This document shows positions 27,963 through 37,958 of a DNA stretch of 64,000 bases, piece after piece. The position numbers and the translations under genes are program-made. The first letter of the stretch is position 1; each line of letters begins with the position of its first letter. The notes under the pieces were generated by a model. That model was given only the letters and a program-made list of their open reading frames with translations. It was not told the origin of the DNA and made no database searches. The DNA is from an uncultured Flavobacteriaceae bacterium (GTDB lineage: Bacteria; Bacteroidota; Bacteroidia; Flavobacteriales; Flavobacteriaceae). The stretch covers positions 26,149-90,148 of the forward strand of contig CANLUH010000017.1 of the NCBI GenBank assembly GCA_947494205.1, read 5' to 3'.

Positions 27963-29972
27963 ATGAAGTTAATTGTTCTTTTGTTACTATGTTCCTTGTC
28001 TGCTAAAGCGCAACAAGCAAAAGTAGATAGTATAAAAAAAATAGTTGCTAAAAAAGAATTAATGCCTTCTTTTGAAAAGGACACTACTTATATTGTTTTA
28101 CTAAACGATTTATCTTATAATTATATAGCAGTAAATATAGATAGTACAAATATTGTTGGAAAAAAAGCATTAAAATATAGTCAAGCACTAGGATACTACG
28201 AAGGTGAAATAAAATCGTATACTAATATTGGTATTTATTATTCAGAGAAAGGAAATAAGGATAAGGCTTTTGATTATTTTAATAAGGCATATAATCTAGC
28301 TATAGATAAAGATATAAGTAAAGCCTTATTCAATATTTATAATGCACTAGGTGTAGAATACTCAATGATAGGTGAATATAAGCTTTCTCTTGAGTTTTAT
28401 TTGAAAGCTCTAGAGGAAGCTGAAAGTAGAAAGTCTAAAACGGATATAGCATTAGTAAACATAAATTTAGGAACATTATTCAGTTGTCAATACAATTATA
28501 AGGAAGCTAGAACTTATTTTGAAGAGGCTAATGAATTTTATAGAGCACATAAAGAAATGTCGTTAAATAATTTAGTCGTTAAGATTAACTTAAGCATGTT
28601 ATACAGCGAAATAGGCGAGAACGAAAAAGGATTGAAAATTGTAGATAGCTTAATAAATACATTTAATGAATTTGAAGATGGCGTTTATCTTTCAGAACTT
28701 TATCATACTAAAGCCTCCATTTTTCATAATAAAAAACAGTATAAAAAATCGATTAGATTAAACAAGAAAAGTTTAAGTTACAGGCGGGTAGAAGATTTGT
28801 TTTTTGAAGGTGGAGTGAATGTTGATATAGCAAAAGCTTACCTAGGTCTTGAGAATTATGATAGTGCTTATGTTTATGCTAATAGATCCTACAAACAGTG
28901 TACAATAACAAATGTAATGGATGATATCATTGAGTCTAGTGAAATTCTTTATTTACTGTACAAAAGAAAACATGTAGCAGATTCTACAGTAAAATATCTT
29001 GAAAAATTTAAACTATATTCTGATTCTTTATATAATGATATAAATAGAAATTCTATTATGTTCTATAAAGTAAAATCCGATTTTGATAAAAAACAAAACG
29101 AACTTAAAATAGAATCAGATAAAAAAATAATAATCAAGCAAAATAGAATTAATATAGCATTACTAATTATTGGAATTTTGTTCTGTACTTTAATACCATT
29201 ATATCTAAAACATAAAAAACAACAAGAGTTAAATAAACAATTAGTTGATAAGTCTAACTTACTTATAAATAACGAGAAAGATTTGTTGAAATTAAATGAA
29301 ACTAAAAACAGACTATTTTCTATTATAGGTCATGATTTAAAAGGGCCAATTGGAGGAATGAATTCGTTATTAGAAATGCATAACGAAGAAAATGGTGTAA
29401 GTGATTTAGATATAATTAATATAATTCCTAAGTTAAAAAAAGATATAAGTTCTATATATTTTACATTAAACAATCTTTTAAATTGGGGTAAAACTCAAAT
29501 AAAAGGTGAGGTAATTTACCCAAAACAATTTTTAATAGCTACTTTGGTTGAAGAAAATCTAAATTTTTTGAATTCATTTATTGTAAAAAAGAAACTCACA
29601 ATAATTAATAAAATAAATACAGAAGATAAAGTATTTGCAGATCGTGATTATTTAAACATTGTAATGCGTAACCTTATTAGTAATGCTATAAAATTTACTC
29701 CTGTTGAAGGGAAAATAAAACTGTATACAGAATATATAGATAATACATGTAAAATAAGCATTGAAGATTCAGGAATAGGTATGGATGAAACTGTACAAAT
29801 TAGAATTTTTGATGAAACAGATAACCTCACAACTTTTGGTACCGAAAAAGAAAGTGGTACAGGTTTAGGACTAAAAATAAGTAAAGCATTTATTGAGAAA
29901 AATAATGGAAAAATATGGGTGGAAAGTAAACTTGGTCATGGGAGTACTTTTCATATACTTCTACCGTGTTAA
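27963..29972 (+). CDS. TPR-containing sensor histidine kinase
   Basis: 669 residues from the second in-frame ATG (27963), which directly begins a signal peptide (MKLIVLLLLCSLSAKAQ); the upstream ATG at 27930 adds MKNRPITSIVK. TPR repeats fill about 25-365, a membrane helix lies at about 396-415, and a HisKA domain has the phosphoacceptor His457 (SIIGHDLKGPIGG). HATPase boxes: NLISNAIKFTP, DSGIGMD, GTGLGLKIS. It has no receiver domain, unlike the three kinases downstream. It is 117 bp upstream of the first of them. Confidence 0.92.
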   Translation: MKLIVLLLLCSLSAKAQQAKVDSIKKIVAKKELMPSFEKDTTYIVLLNDLSYNYIAVNIDSTNIVGKKALKYSQALGYYEGEIKSYTNIGIYYSEKGNKDKAFDYFNKAYNLAIDKDISKALFNIYNALGVEYSMIGEYKLSLEFYLKALEEAESRKSKTDIALVNINLGTLFSCQYNYKEARTYFEEANEFYRAHKEMSLNNLVVKINLSMLYSEIGENEKGLKIVDSLINTFNEFEDGVYLSELYHTKASIFHNKKQYKKSIRLNKKSLSYRRVEDLFFEGGVNVDIAKAYLGLENYDSAYVYANRSYKQCTITNVMDDIIESSEILYLLYKRKHVADSTVKYLEKFKLYSDSLYNDINRNSIMFYKVKSDFDKKQNELKIESDKKIIIKQNRINIALLIIGILFCTLIPLYLKHKKQQELNKQLVDKSNLLINNEKDLLKLNETKNRLFSIIGHDLKGPIGGMNSLLEMHNEENGVSDLDIINIIPKLKKDISSIYFTLNNLLNWGKTQIKGEVIYPKQFLIATLVEENLNFLNSFIVKKKLTIINKINTEDKVFADRDYLNIVMRNLISNAIKFTPVEGKIKLYTEYIDNTCKISIEDSGIGMDETVQIRIFDETDNLTTFGTEKESGTGLGLKISKAFIEKNNGKIWVESKLGHGSTFHILLPC

Positions 29973-30089
29973 TTACTAGAGAGTTTTATCTTACTTTTTT
30001 GTTTCTATAAATCGTTTAAATACATTTTTTTTCGATTAAGTGTTGTTTTTTGTTGGTTTTTTACTAGATTACGTCAGTAAATGTAACTT

Positions 30090-32279
30090 ATGAAATCATT
30101 CTTTTGCGGAATTTTATTATTTTTCTGTATGCAAAATATAGTTTTTGCACAAGATAATGATGCGCAAAAAGCATTAGATTCTATTTTTGAATTGTCTGCT
30201 AAATCTTATGAGTTAAGCCAACAAAACAAATTGGCAGATGCCATAAAGCTTAGTAATGAAATTTTAGATTACGAAAAAGACAATAGAAATGATTCTTTAA
30301 GGGGCAGAGCCTACAATGTGTTAGGGATTTCTTACACTACTTTAAAAGATAGTATAAAAGGAAAATATTACTTTCTAAAAACGAAGTCACTTTACGAAAG
30401 AACTAAAGATACAGCCAATTTAATTACTGCATATAACAATCTGGGAGCTTACGAAAATATGATTAATCATGATCATAAAAAATCGAACGCTTATTTTGCA
30501 AAAGCTATAAAAATAGCACGTTTATCTAATAATTTAAATGCAGTGATACATCCCAATGCTAACATTGCAGAAAATTTAATAGATATAGAAAGTAGACGAA
30601 ATAATGTTGCTAGTTGTAGGTTAGCCATAACGTATTTAACTGATGCATTAAACTTGGCTAATAAAAGTAAAAATAAGCACTTTAATAGAATAAAGGGTGA
30701 TATCTATGAATCGCTTGCTGTAGCTAACTTTAAAATTAAAAATTACGAGGCTTCAGATGCATACTTTGATAAGGCATTACATTATGCTGAAGCACATGGG
30801 TATTTAGAAATTATTTCAGAAATATATAATGATAAAGCAATATTATATGAAGGTGAAAAACAATTTGATAAGCAGAACGAAATGCTTAAAAAATTAATTG
30901 AGATTAAAGATTCTATATATAAAGTTGAAAAATTTGATACTGCGAAAAAGATAGAGTCTGAATATTATATTAAAGAAAACGAGGAGAAGCTTAAGTTTAT
31001 TGAGAAAGAAAAACAAATACAAGATAATACTATAGTTAAGGCAAGAATTTATAATATTGTTTTAGCACTGTTTAGTGTGTTATTGTTATTAAGTGTTTAT
31101 AGTGTTTATAAAAAGAATAAAGAGTTAAAATTAGCTAAGGTAAAAGCTGAACACTTATCTAAAGTAAAAAGTAATTTTTATTCAGAGATTAGCCATGAAT
31201 TACGAACACCTCTTTATGCTGTTATAGAGTTATCTACACTTTTATTAAAAGAAAATGTAAATGTTAAGCATAGAGAGTATTTAGAATCCTTAAAGTTTTC
31301 TGGAAACCACCTATTATCTTTAATTAATAATGTGCTCCAGTTAAATAAGGTAGAATCTGGAAAAATGAAGATTCAAAATTTAGACTTTAATTTAAAAAGT
31401 TTAATAGATAATATCATAGAAAGTTTAGAGTATGCCTTAAATGATAGTAACAATAAAATCCATTTAAATTACGATACTACAATACCTGAGGTCATTGTTG
31501 GAGATTCTTTAAAACTATCTCAAGTACTTATAAATTTAATTTCCAATGCTATAAAATTTACTAATAACGGAAATATAAGTATTACAATAAAACAAGTAAA
31601 AACGGTAACAGAAGACATTACTTTATTTTTTAATATCTCTGATGATGGTATGGGGATCTCTCAAGAAAAGCAAAAACAAATTTTTGAAGACTTTTACCAA
31701 GAGCATACTAAAAATGATAAATCTTATAAAGGTACTGGTTTAGGTTTGTCTATAGTAAAACGTATAGTTACCGCTATGGGAGGAGAAGTAAAAGTAAATA
31801 GTAAACCTAATGAAGGTGCTTCTTTTTTCTTTGAGTTAACATTTAATACCAGCGAAAAATTAGAGCTGTCTACTAGCCTTTGCCCACATCAATTAGAAAT
31901 AATAAAGGACCAAAAAGTATTAGTTGTAGATGACAATAAAATTAATCAAATGGTTACCAAAAAAGTTTTGGAACAGCTAGGTATACAATCTAGTGCCGTA
32001 GATAGTGGTTTTGAAGCTATAGAAATTGTAAAAAGAGAAGCGTATGATTGTATTTTAATGGATTTACATATGCCGGATTTAGATGGGTTTGAAACAACTA
32101 AAATGATTCGAGATTTTAATACAGAGATTCCAATTGTTGCTCTCACTGCTGGTGCTTCAGAAGATATTGAAAGTAAAATAAAAGATTCAGACATGAATGG
32201 CTATGTATTAAAACCATTTCTTACAGCAGATTTTTTAGAAACTATTTCTACGACTATAAATAAAAAAGAGAATTATTAA
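30090..32279 (+). CDS. Hybrid sensor histidine kinase 1 (TPR-HisKA-HATPase-receiver)
   Basis: 729 residues. Signal peptide (1-20), periplasmic TPRs (about 30-290), a coiled coil, one membrane helix (about 322-341), HisKA with His369 (SEISHELRTPLYAVIEL), HATPase (NLISNAIKFTNN, DDGMGIS, GTGLGLSIVKR) and a C-terminal receiver (about 609-729) with phosphoacceptor Asp658 (CILMDLHMPDLDG) and the Lys-Pro pair YVLKPF. Because the output is a receiver, phosphate must move to an Hpt protein encoded elsewhere. Clearly paralogous to the next two genes; stop and next start are 12 bp apart. Confidence 0.94.
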   Translation: MKSFFCGILLFFCMQNIVFAQDNDAQKALDSIFELSAKSYELSQQNKLADAIKLSNEILDYEKDNRNDSLRGRAYNVLGISYTTLKDSIKGKYYFLKTKSLYERTKDTANLITAYNNLGAYENMINHDHKKSNAYFAKAIKIARLSNNLNAVIHPNANIAENLIDIESRRNNVASCRLAITYLTDALNLANKSKNKHFNRIKGDIYESLAVANFKIKNYEASDAYFDKALHYAEAHGYLEIISEIYNDKAILYEGEKQFDKQNEMLKKLIEIKDSIYKVEKFDTAKKIESEYYIKENEEKLKFIEKEKQIQDNTIVKARIYNIVLALFSVLLLLSVYSVYKKNKELKLAKVKAEHLSKVKSNFYSEISHELRTPLYAVIELSTLLLKENVNVKHREYLESLKFSGNHLLSLINNVLQLNKVESGKMKIQNLDFNLKSLIDNIIESLEYALNDSNNKIHLNYDTTIPEVIVGDSLKLSQVLINLISNAIKFTNNGNISITIKQVKTVTEDITLFFNISDDGMGISQEKQKQIFEDFYQEHTKNDKSYKGTGLGLSIVKRIVTAMGGEVKVNSKPNEGASFFFELTFNTSEKLELSTSLCPHQLEIIKDQKVLVVDDNKINQMVTKKVLEQLGIQSSAVDSGFEAIEIVKREAYDCILMDLHMPDLDGFETTKMIRDFNTEIPIVALTAGASEDIESKIKDSDMNGYVLKPFLTADFLETISTTINKKENY

Positions 32280-32291
32280 TATTTCCCTACT

Positions 32292-34469
32292 ATGAAACTT
32301 CTTAATTATATCCTGATTATTTTGTTTTTTACGCAATTAAATGCGTACACTCAAGAGACATCTAAAAAAGTTGAGCAAGATTCTGTTGCGAAGGTGTTAA
32401 AAAAGGCTTATTTACTTGTGCAGACAAGTAAACATGGAGAAGCTATAAAAATAATTAATGAAGTATTAAGCTATGCCAAGCAAAATGATAATAAACAACT
32501 TAAAGCCAGAGCATTTAACTTATTGGGGATAATTAAAAATCATACAGGAGAAAAAGAAAAGGCCATAAATTATTTTCTAAAATCTAAAGAATTATACGAG
32601 ACTATTAAGGATACTAGTAGGGTTATAGCTATGTATAGTAATATTGGTGTTGCTTTTGTAGAAGGTAAAGAAGGAGGAGAGAGTAGTGAAACCTATTTTT
32701 TAAAAGCATTAGAACTAGCAATACAATCAAAAAATAACAAAGCCGCTATTTTTCCAGCAGCAAATTTAGGTATTAATTTTGCAGAACAAAAACAGTATAA
32801 AAAGTCGGAAAAATATATAGAAAGAGCATTAGACTTACTAGAAAAAGTGGAGTTAGAGGACAGGTTTCGTCCTCTTATTGCTGGGCTTTATTCAAGTTAT
32901 GGACTTGTTAAGTATAATTTGGGAGATGAGACCAAAGCATTGTATTATTTTGATTTGGCAGAAGAATATGCAAAAAAGAATGAACTCTTAAGAGATTTGG
33001 CATCTGTATATAAAAAAAAAGCAGAAGTATTTGAAGCGCATAGTAAATTTAGTGAAGCACATAAAACACTTAAACAATATATTAAGATTAATGATTCTAT
33101 TTTAAAGATTGCTAATTTAGAACAAGTGCAAAAAATTGAAGCAGAGTATTTTGTAAAAGAGAATGAGAGTAAATTAAAACTCATTGAAAAAGAGAAGCAA
33201 TTACAAAAAATAACGATATCTGAATCTAATACTCATAAAATAATGCTTGTTTTATTTAGTTTAGTCCTTCTGTTAGGTATAGTATGGGTTTTTAAAAAGA
33301 ATAAACAGTTAAAATTGGCAAAAGAAAATGCAGAACGCTTATCTAGAGCTAAAAGTGATTTTTATTCAGAAATTAGTCATGAACTACGAACACCGCTTTA
33401 TGCAGTAATAGAATTATCTACTTTATTATTAAAAGAAGATATAGATGTAAAACATAAAGAATATATAGAAACACTTAAATTTTCTGGAGATCATTTAATG
33501 TCGTTAATTAATAATGTATTACAATTAAATAAGGCAGAATCTGGAAAAATGAAAGTCCAGTTATTAGATTTCGAGCTAAAATATATGGTATCCAATATTA
33601 TTCATAGTTTAGAATATGCATTACAGGATAGTAAAAATGTTATTCATTTAAATTATGATAATACAATACCGAAATTATTAGTTGGAGATTCATTAAAGCT
33701 CTCGCAAGTATTTATTAATCTAATATCTAATGCAATTAAGTTTACTAATAATGGAGAAATACATGTTAGTATAAATAAGTTAGAAGAACATGGAGAAAAT
33801 GTAAAAATACGTTGTGAAGTTTCAGACAATGGCTTAGGAATAACGAAAGAAAAACAAATAAAAATATTCGAAGAATTTTATCAAGAGCATACAAAAAGCG
33901 AAAACATATATAATGGAACAGGTCTTGGTTTATCCATTGTAAAACGTGTGTTAAATGCAATGGGTAGCGAAATTGAAATTGAAAGTGAAATTAATAAAGG
34001 AACCTCATTTTTCTTTGAAGTAACATTCGAAAAAAGCAATGTTTCAAATACACAGACTGCATTATATGCAGACCACCTAGAAGGTATAAAAGGAAGTAAA
34101 ATATTAATTGTAGACGATAATAAAGTTAACCAATTAGTTACCCGAAAAGTATTAGAATCTTTAGAAATAAATTCTGAATCTGTAGATTCTGGTAAAAAGG
34201 CAATAGAGGCTATAAAAAGGACACATTATGATTGTGTTTTAATGGACTTGCACATGCCAGAATTAAATGGATATGATACTACAAAAATAATTAGGAAGTT
34301 TAATAAACATATACCTATCATTGCTTTAACTGCAGCAACTACAGATGAAGTGGAATTAGAAATTAAAAACCACGAAATAGATGGATATGTTCTCAAGCCA
34401 TTTATAACAGCTGAGTTTGTACAAATATTAAATAAAGCCATAAAAAATAACGAAGAACAGTGTTATTAG
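32292..34469 (+). CDS. Hybrid sensor histidine kinase 2 (TPR-HisKA-HATPase-receiver)
   Basis: 725 residues with the same domain order as its neighbours: signal peptide (about 1-20), TPRs (about 35-285), membrane helix (about 317-334), HisKA His363 in the shared block SEISHELRTPLYAVIEL, HATPase (NLISNAIKFTNN, DNGLGIT, GTGLGLSIVKR) and receiver (about 603-725) with Asp652 in CVLMDLHMPELNG and Lys in YVLKPF. All catalytic residues are kept. Periplasmic parts differ much more than the kinase cores, pointing to different inputs. It starts 12 bp after kinase 1 and is probably co-transcribed with it. Confidence 0.94.
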   Translation: MKLLNYILIILFFTQLNAYTQETSKKVEQDSVAKVLKKAYLLVQTSKHGEAIKIINEVLSYAKQNDNKQLKARAFNLLGIIKNHTGEKEKAINYFLKSKELYETIKDTSRVIAMYSNIGVAFVEGKEGGESSETYFLKALELAIQSKNNKAAIFPAANLGINFAEQKQYKKSEKYIERALDLLEKVELEDRFRPLIAGLYSSYGLVKYNLGDETKALYYFDLAEEYAKKNELLRDLASVYKKKAEVFEAHSKFSEAHKTLKQYIKINDSILKIANLEQVQKIEAEYFVKENESKLKLIEKEKQLQKITISESNTHKIMLVLFSLVLLLGIVWVFKKNKQLKLAKENAERLSRAKSDFYSEISHELRTPLYAVIELSTLLLKEDIDVKHKEYIETLKFSGDHLMSLINNVLQLNKAESGKMKVQLLDFELKYMVSNIIHSLEYALQDSKNVIHLNYDNTIPKLLVGDSLKLSQVFINLISNAIKFTNNGEIHVSINKLEEHGENVKIRCEVSDNGLGITKEKQIKIFEEFYQEHTKSENIYNGTGLGLSIVKRVLNAMGSEIEIESEINKGTSFFFEVTFEKSNVSNTQTALYADHLEGIKGSKILIVDDNKVNQLVTRKVLESLEINSESVDSGKKAIEAIKRTHYDCVLMDLHMPELNGYDTTKIIRKFNKHIPIIALTAATTDEVELEIKNHEIDGYVLKPFITAEFVQILNKAIKNNEEQCY

Positions 34470-34561
34470 TTTTTTACTATCAAATGAGCGTTTTATGTTT
34501 TCTAAAAATAGAGGTTTTATGTCAATAGATTTTTCTTGAATTTTAAATACAAAACTAAATT

Positions 34562-36736
34562 ATGAAGCCCCTAACTCTCATAGTCATTGTTTTTTGTTGT
34601 CTACAAACAATTGTAGAAGCTCAAAGCTTTACCAAAAAACAAGACTCCATTAATAGAATAAAACAAGTTAAATTACTAGATAGTGCTTTTGTGCTTGCGC
34701 AACAGAGTAAATATGCAGAATCTATTAAGCAGACTAGAGCTGTATTAGATTACGCAAAACAAAGTAATGATAGTATTTTAGAAGCTGGTTCTTACATTGT
34801 TTTGGCATTTACAAGCAATGTTACAGGAGGAGGCCAAGAAAAATCATTAGAATATTTAAATCTGGCCCAAACTATTTATGAGAACTTGAACGAAGATTTA
34901 AGACTAATAGGGGTTTATAATAATATAGGGGCAGTTTATGCTCAAAATGGAAATGTTAAAAAAGCTAAAGCGTATTTTTTTAAAGCTTTAAATAGAGCGA
35001 AACAGTCAAAAAATAAAGATCAAGAGGTCATGCCTTCATCTAATATTATTAATTATTTAATCTTAGAAGAAAAGTATGAGGAAGCAGAAGTTCTTACAAA
35101 AAATGCTTTAGAAATAGTAGAAACTACTAGTAGTCCAATTATAAAAAGAGGGAAGTTTAACTTGTATTATAATATGTGGTTTATTTATTATAAGTTAAAT
35201 AAAAAGGAAGAAAGTACTGTTTTTTTTAAAAAGGGAATTGAACATGCTGAAGCGCATAAACTATTAGAGGGATTATCTAGAATATATGAAACACAAGCCA
35301 ATTTTTTTGAAGAAGATCAACAATACGAAAAAGCAAATAAGATGCTTTCTAAGTATATGTCTATTAGAGACTCCATATTAAAACAAGAGAATTATAAACA
35401 AGTAAAAGAAATAGAAGCTAAATATTTGGTTAAAGAAAGCAAGAATAAATTGGCTTTAATAGAAAGTGAAAAAGCACTTCAAGAAGAAACAATTTCAAAA
35501 TCTAAACAATATAAATTAGTACTTACTGTATTTAGTATTGTATTGTTGTTTAGTGTCTTTTGGGTTTTTAAAAAAAATAGGGCATTAAAACAAGCTAGAG
35601 ATAAAGCAGAATATTTATCTCATGCAAAAAGCAATTTTTATTCTGAAATAAGTCATGAATTACGAACACCACTTTATGCCGTAATTGAGCTTTCTATTTT
35701 ATTGTTAAATGAAAATGTTAGTGCTAAACATAAAGAGTATTTAGAATCTCTAAAATTTTCTGGGAGTCATCTTATGTCGTTAATAAATAACGTACTGCAA
35801 ATTAATAAAGTAGAATCTGGAGAACTGAAAATTCAATTATTAGATTTTAATCTAAAAAACTTAATTTACAATATTATCGAGAGCTTAGAATATGCATTAA
35901 GAGACAGTAATAATAAAATTCACTTAAAATACGATGATGCTATACCAAAAATTCTAGTAGGGGATTCTTTAAAGTTATCTCAAGTATTTATAAACCTAAT
36001 ATCTAATGCAATTAAATTTACTAAAGACGGAGATATTAATATTATTATAAAACAACTGGAAGAATCTGGCGAAACAGTTAAAATTCATTTTAGTATAGCA
36101 GATACAGGGAAAGGAATCTCTAAGGAAAAACAAGTTAAAATATTTGAAGACTTTTATCAAGAAGAAACGAAAACAGAAAATATTTATAATGGTACAGGAC
36201 TAGGACTTTCTATAGTTAAACGTATAATTACAGCAATGGATAGTACTGTAAATGTAGATAGTGAAATTGATAAAGGAACAACTTTGAGTTTTAATCTAAT
36301 CTTTGAAAAAAGTAATACTTCTAATACACCTGTTGCTTTGTATGGTAATCAATTAGAAGCGATTGTAGATAGCTATATATTAGTAGTAGACGATAATAAA
36401 ATTAATCAATTAGTTACTCAAAAAGTATTAGAGTCTCTAGGAATTAAAAATAGAGTAGTAGATTCTGGTGAGCGTGCTATAGCCGTTGTAAAAGAAGAAC
36501 ACTTCGATTGTATTTTAATGGATTTGCACATGCCAGGATTAGATGGGTATGAAACTTCCAGTATTATAAAAGAGTTTAAACCAGAACTTCCTATTGTAGC
36601 TTTAACAGCCGCAGCCGCAGATGAGATAGAAGTTAAAGTAAAACAATTTAAAATGGAAGGTTACATTTTAAAACCTTTTATAACTACAGAGTTTGTAGAA
36701 ACCTTAAATAAGGTAATTAGAAATTCTATTGTTTAA
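34562..36736 (+). CDS. Hybrid sensor histidine kinase 3 (TPR-HisKA-HATPase-receiver)
   Basis: 724 residues. Signal peptide (1-20), TPRs (about 36-290), membrane helix (about 318-336), HisKA His365, HATPase (NLISNAIKFTKD, DTGKGIS, GTGLGLSIVKR) and receiver (about 605-724) with Asp654 (CILMDLHMPGLDG) and Lys in YILKPF. The 92-bp gap before it leaves room for its own promoter. Its last 11 bases overlap the convergent coaD gene. Third copy of the tandem set; all three look active. Confidence 0.94.
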   Translation: MKPLTLIVIVFCCLQTIVEAQSFTKKQDSINRIKQVKLLDSAFVLAQQSKYAESIKQTRAVLDYAKQSNDSILEAGSYIVLAFTSNVTGGGQEKSLEYLNLAQTIYENLNEDLRLIGVYNNIGAVYAQNGNVKKAKAYFFKALNRAKQSKNKDQEVMPSSNIINYLILEEKYEEAEVLTKNALEIVETTSSPIIKRGKFNLYYNMWFIYYKLNKKEESTVFFKKGIEHAEAHKLLEGLSRIYETQANFFEEDQQYEKANKMLSKYMSIRDSILKQENYKQVKEIEAKYLVKESKNKLALIESEKALQEETISKSKQYKLVLTVFSIVLLFSVFWVFKKNRALKQARDKAEYLSHAKSNFYSEISHELRTPLYAVIELSILLLNENVSAKHKEYLESLKFSGSHLMSLINNVLQINKVESGELKIQLLDFNLKNLIYNIIESLEYALRDSNNKIHLKYDDAIPKILVGDSLKLSQVFINLISNAIKFTKDGDINIIIKQLEESGETVKIHFSIADTGKGISKEKQVKIFEDFYQEETKTENIYNGTGLGLSIVKRIITAMDSTVNVDSEIDKGTTLSFNLIFEKSNTSNTPVALYGNQLEAIVDSYILVVDDNKINQLVTQKVLESLGIKNRVVDSGERAIAVVKEEHFDCILMDLHMPGLDGYETSSIIKEFKPELPIVALTAAAADEIEVKVKQFKMEGYILKPFITTEFVETLNKVIRNSIV

Positions 36737-37184
36737 CGACAACACTTTTAGGAACTAACTTTGTGTAATCCCCATTATTTCTAATAACATCTCTAACAAT
36801 AGATGATGCTATATAAGATGTTTTTGCAGCAGTTAGTAAAAATACAGTTTCTATAGGAGCCAAATCTCTATTAGTATGTGCTATAGCTTTTTCAAATTCG
36901 AAATCTGCTGGATTACGTAAACCTCTTAATATAAAATCGACACCAATTTCTTTACAGAAATCTACAGTAAGACCTTTATAACTAACCACTTTTATTTTGG
37001 GTTCATCCTTAAAGGTTTCTCTTATAAATGCCATGCGTTCTTCTAAAGAAAACATATATTTTTTTGAAGCATTAACGCCAATGGCAACGATAACTTCATC
37101 AAATAAAGTAACTCCACGAGTAATAATATCGTAATGACCTAAGGTAATAGGATCAAAAGACCCTGGGAATATGGCACGTTTCAT
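36726..37184 (-). CDS. coaD: Phosphopantetheine adenylyltransferase
   Basis: 152 residues. Adenylates 4'-phosphopantetheine in CoA synthesis. Nucleotidyltransferase motif GSFDPITLGHYDII (TxGH) near the start, RGLRNPADFEFE in the middle and SSIVRDVIRNNGD near the end. Cytoplasmic. The 3' end overlaps the third hybrid kinase by 11 bp. Confidence 0.97.
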   Translation of the reverse strand: MKRAIFPGSFDPITLGHYDIITRGVTLFDEVIVAIGVNASKKYMFSLEERMAFIRETFKDEPKIKVVSYKGLTVDFCKEIGVDFILRGLRNPADFEFEKAIAHTNRDLAPIETVFLLTAAKTSYIASSIVRDVIRNNGDYTKLVPKSVVVKQ

Positions 37185-37282
37185 AATTGAAAATCCAATT
37201 TAATATCTTAAAATAATTTCTAAAGATAAAGATACACCAATACTTTAACTTAGCAATGCTGTATCTTTTTATAGATTAAAAG

Positions 37283-37891
37283 TTATTCTCTATCTATTTC
37301 ATAGATAACTTCGCTTTTGTATAAATTAAAAAGGTCTACTTTAGAAAGGCTGTAAGCTTGTATTGTGTAGTTTTTATCTAAATCAATTTTATAAATTCCA
37401 GACCTTTTGTCAACCTCGTAATCATTTACAATTAAATGGACACTATCATTGGTTACTTCTGTAACTTTCATAGAAGAGTAATACCCTTTGTTTTCACTCT
37501 CTATGGAATATACATCTCCAATCTGTGGGGTTTGAATAAATTCTTCATTTTCAGCATCATTTTGTGATGCAAACCAAAATATCATAGCAATAAGTAGCGC
37601 TATAATAGCCAAGCCACTAAAATGCCAAATAGGTGTTTTTACGCCTTCTTTTTCTCGCGAAAACTTCTGTTTAATTTGTTCGGGTAATTCGTTTACCAGA
37701 AAGGTTTGTTTGCAAGCATTACATTCACTAATATTTTCTCTACCCATAGGAAATGTCGGAATCCAATATATATGAGCATATTTCCCGAAAATAGAATAGT
37801 TCATGGATGTTAAATCCTCACAGTTAGGGCAGGTAACATTATTAATTTGTCCATCTTTAATTCTAGAAGCTTTTCTCCCATAGAATATCAT
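37283..37891 (-). CDS. Zinc-ribbon membrane protein of unknown function
   Basis: 202 residues. The N-terminal half has two CxxC knuckles (CPNC at about 21-24 and CNAC at about 57-60), a typical zinc ribbon. One membrane helix (about 92-109) separates it from a C-terminal domain of about 90 residues rich in beta-forming residues. The orientation is probably ribbon inside and C-terminal part outside. I do not recognise the domain after the helix. It is 67 bp from ddl, which is encoded upstream on the same strand, and 98 bp before coaD. Confidence 0.7.
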   Translation of the reverse strand: MIFYGRKASRIKDGQINNVTCPNCEDLTSMNYSIFGKYAHIYWIPTFPMGRENISECNACKQTFLVNELPEQIKQKFSREKEGVKTPIWHFSGLAIIALLIAMIFWFASQNDAENEEFIQTPQIGDVYSIESENKGYYSSMKVTEVTNDSVHLIVNDYEVDKRSGIYKIDLDKNYTIQAYSLSKVDLFNLYKSEVIYEIDRE

Positions 37892-37958
37892 AAGCGAGTT
37901 AGTTTAAGGTTAGTTGGGGTATAATATATGCATTATTTATTTAGATATCGCTTTTATA

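Noticed and set aside
30090..36736. The tandem hybrid kinases as a mobile element
   Set aside because: No transposase, integrase, terminal inverted repeats or target duplications are seen; tandem gene duplication explains the similarity.
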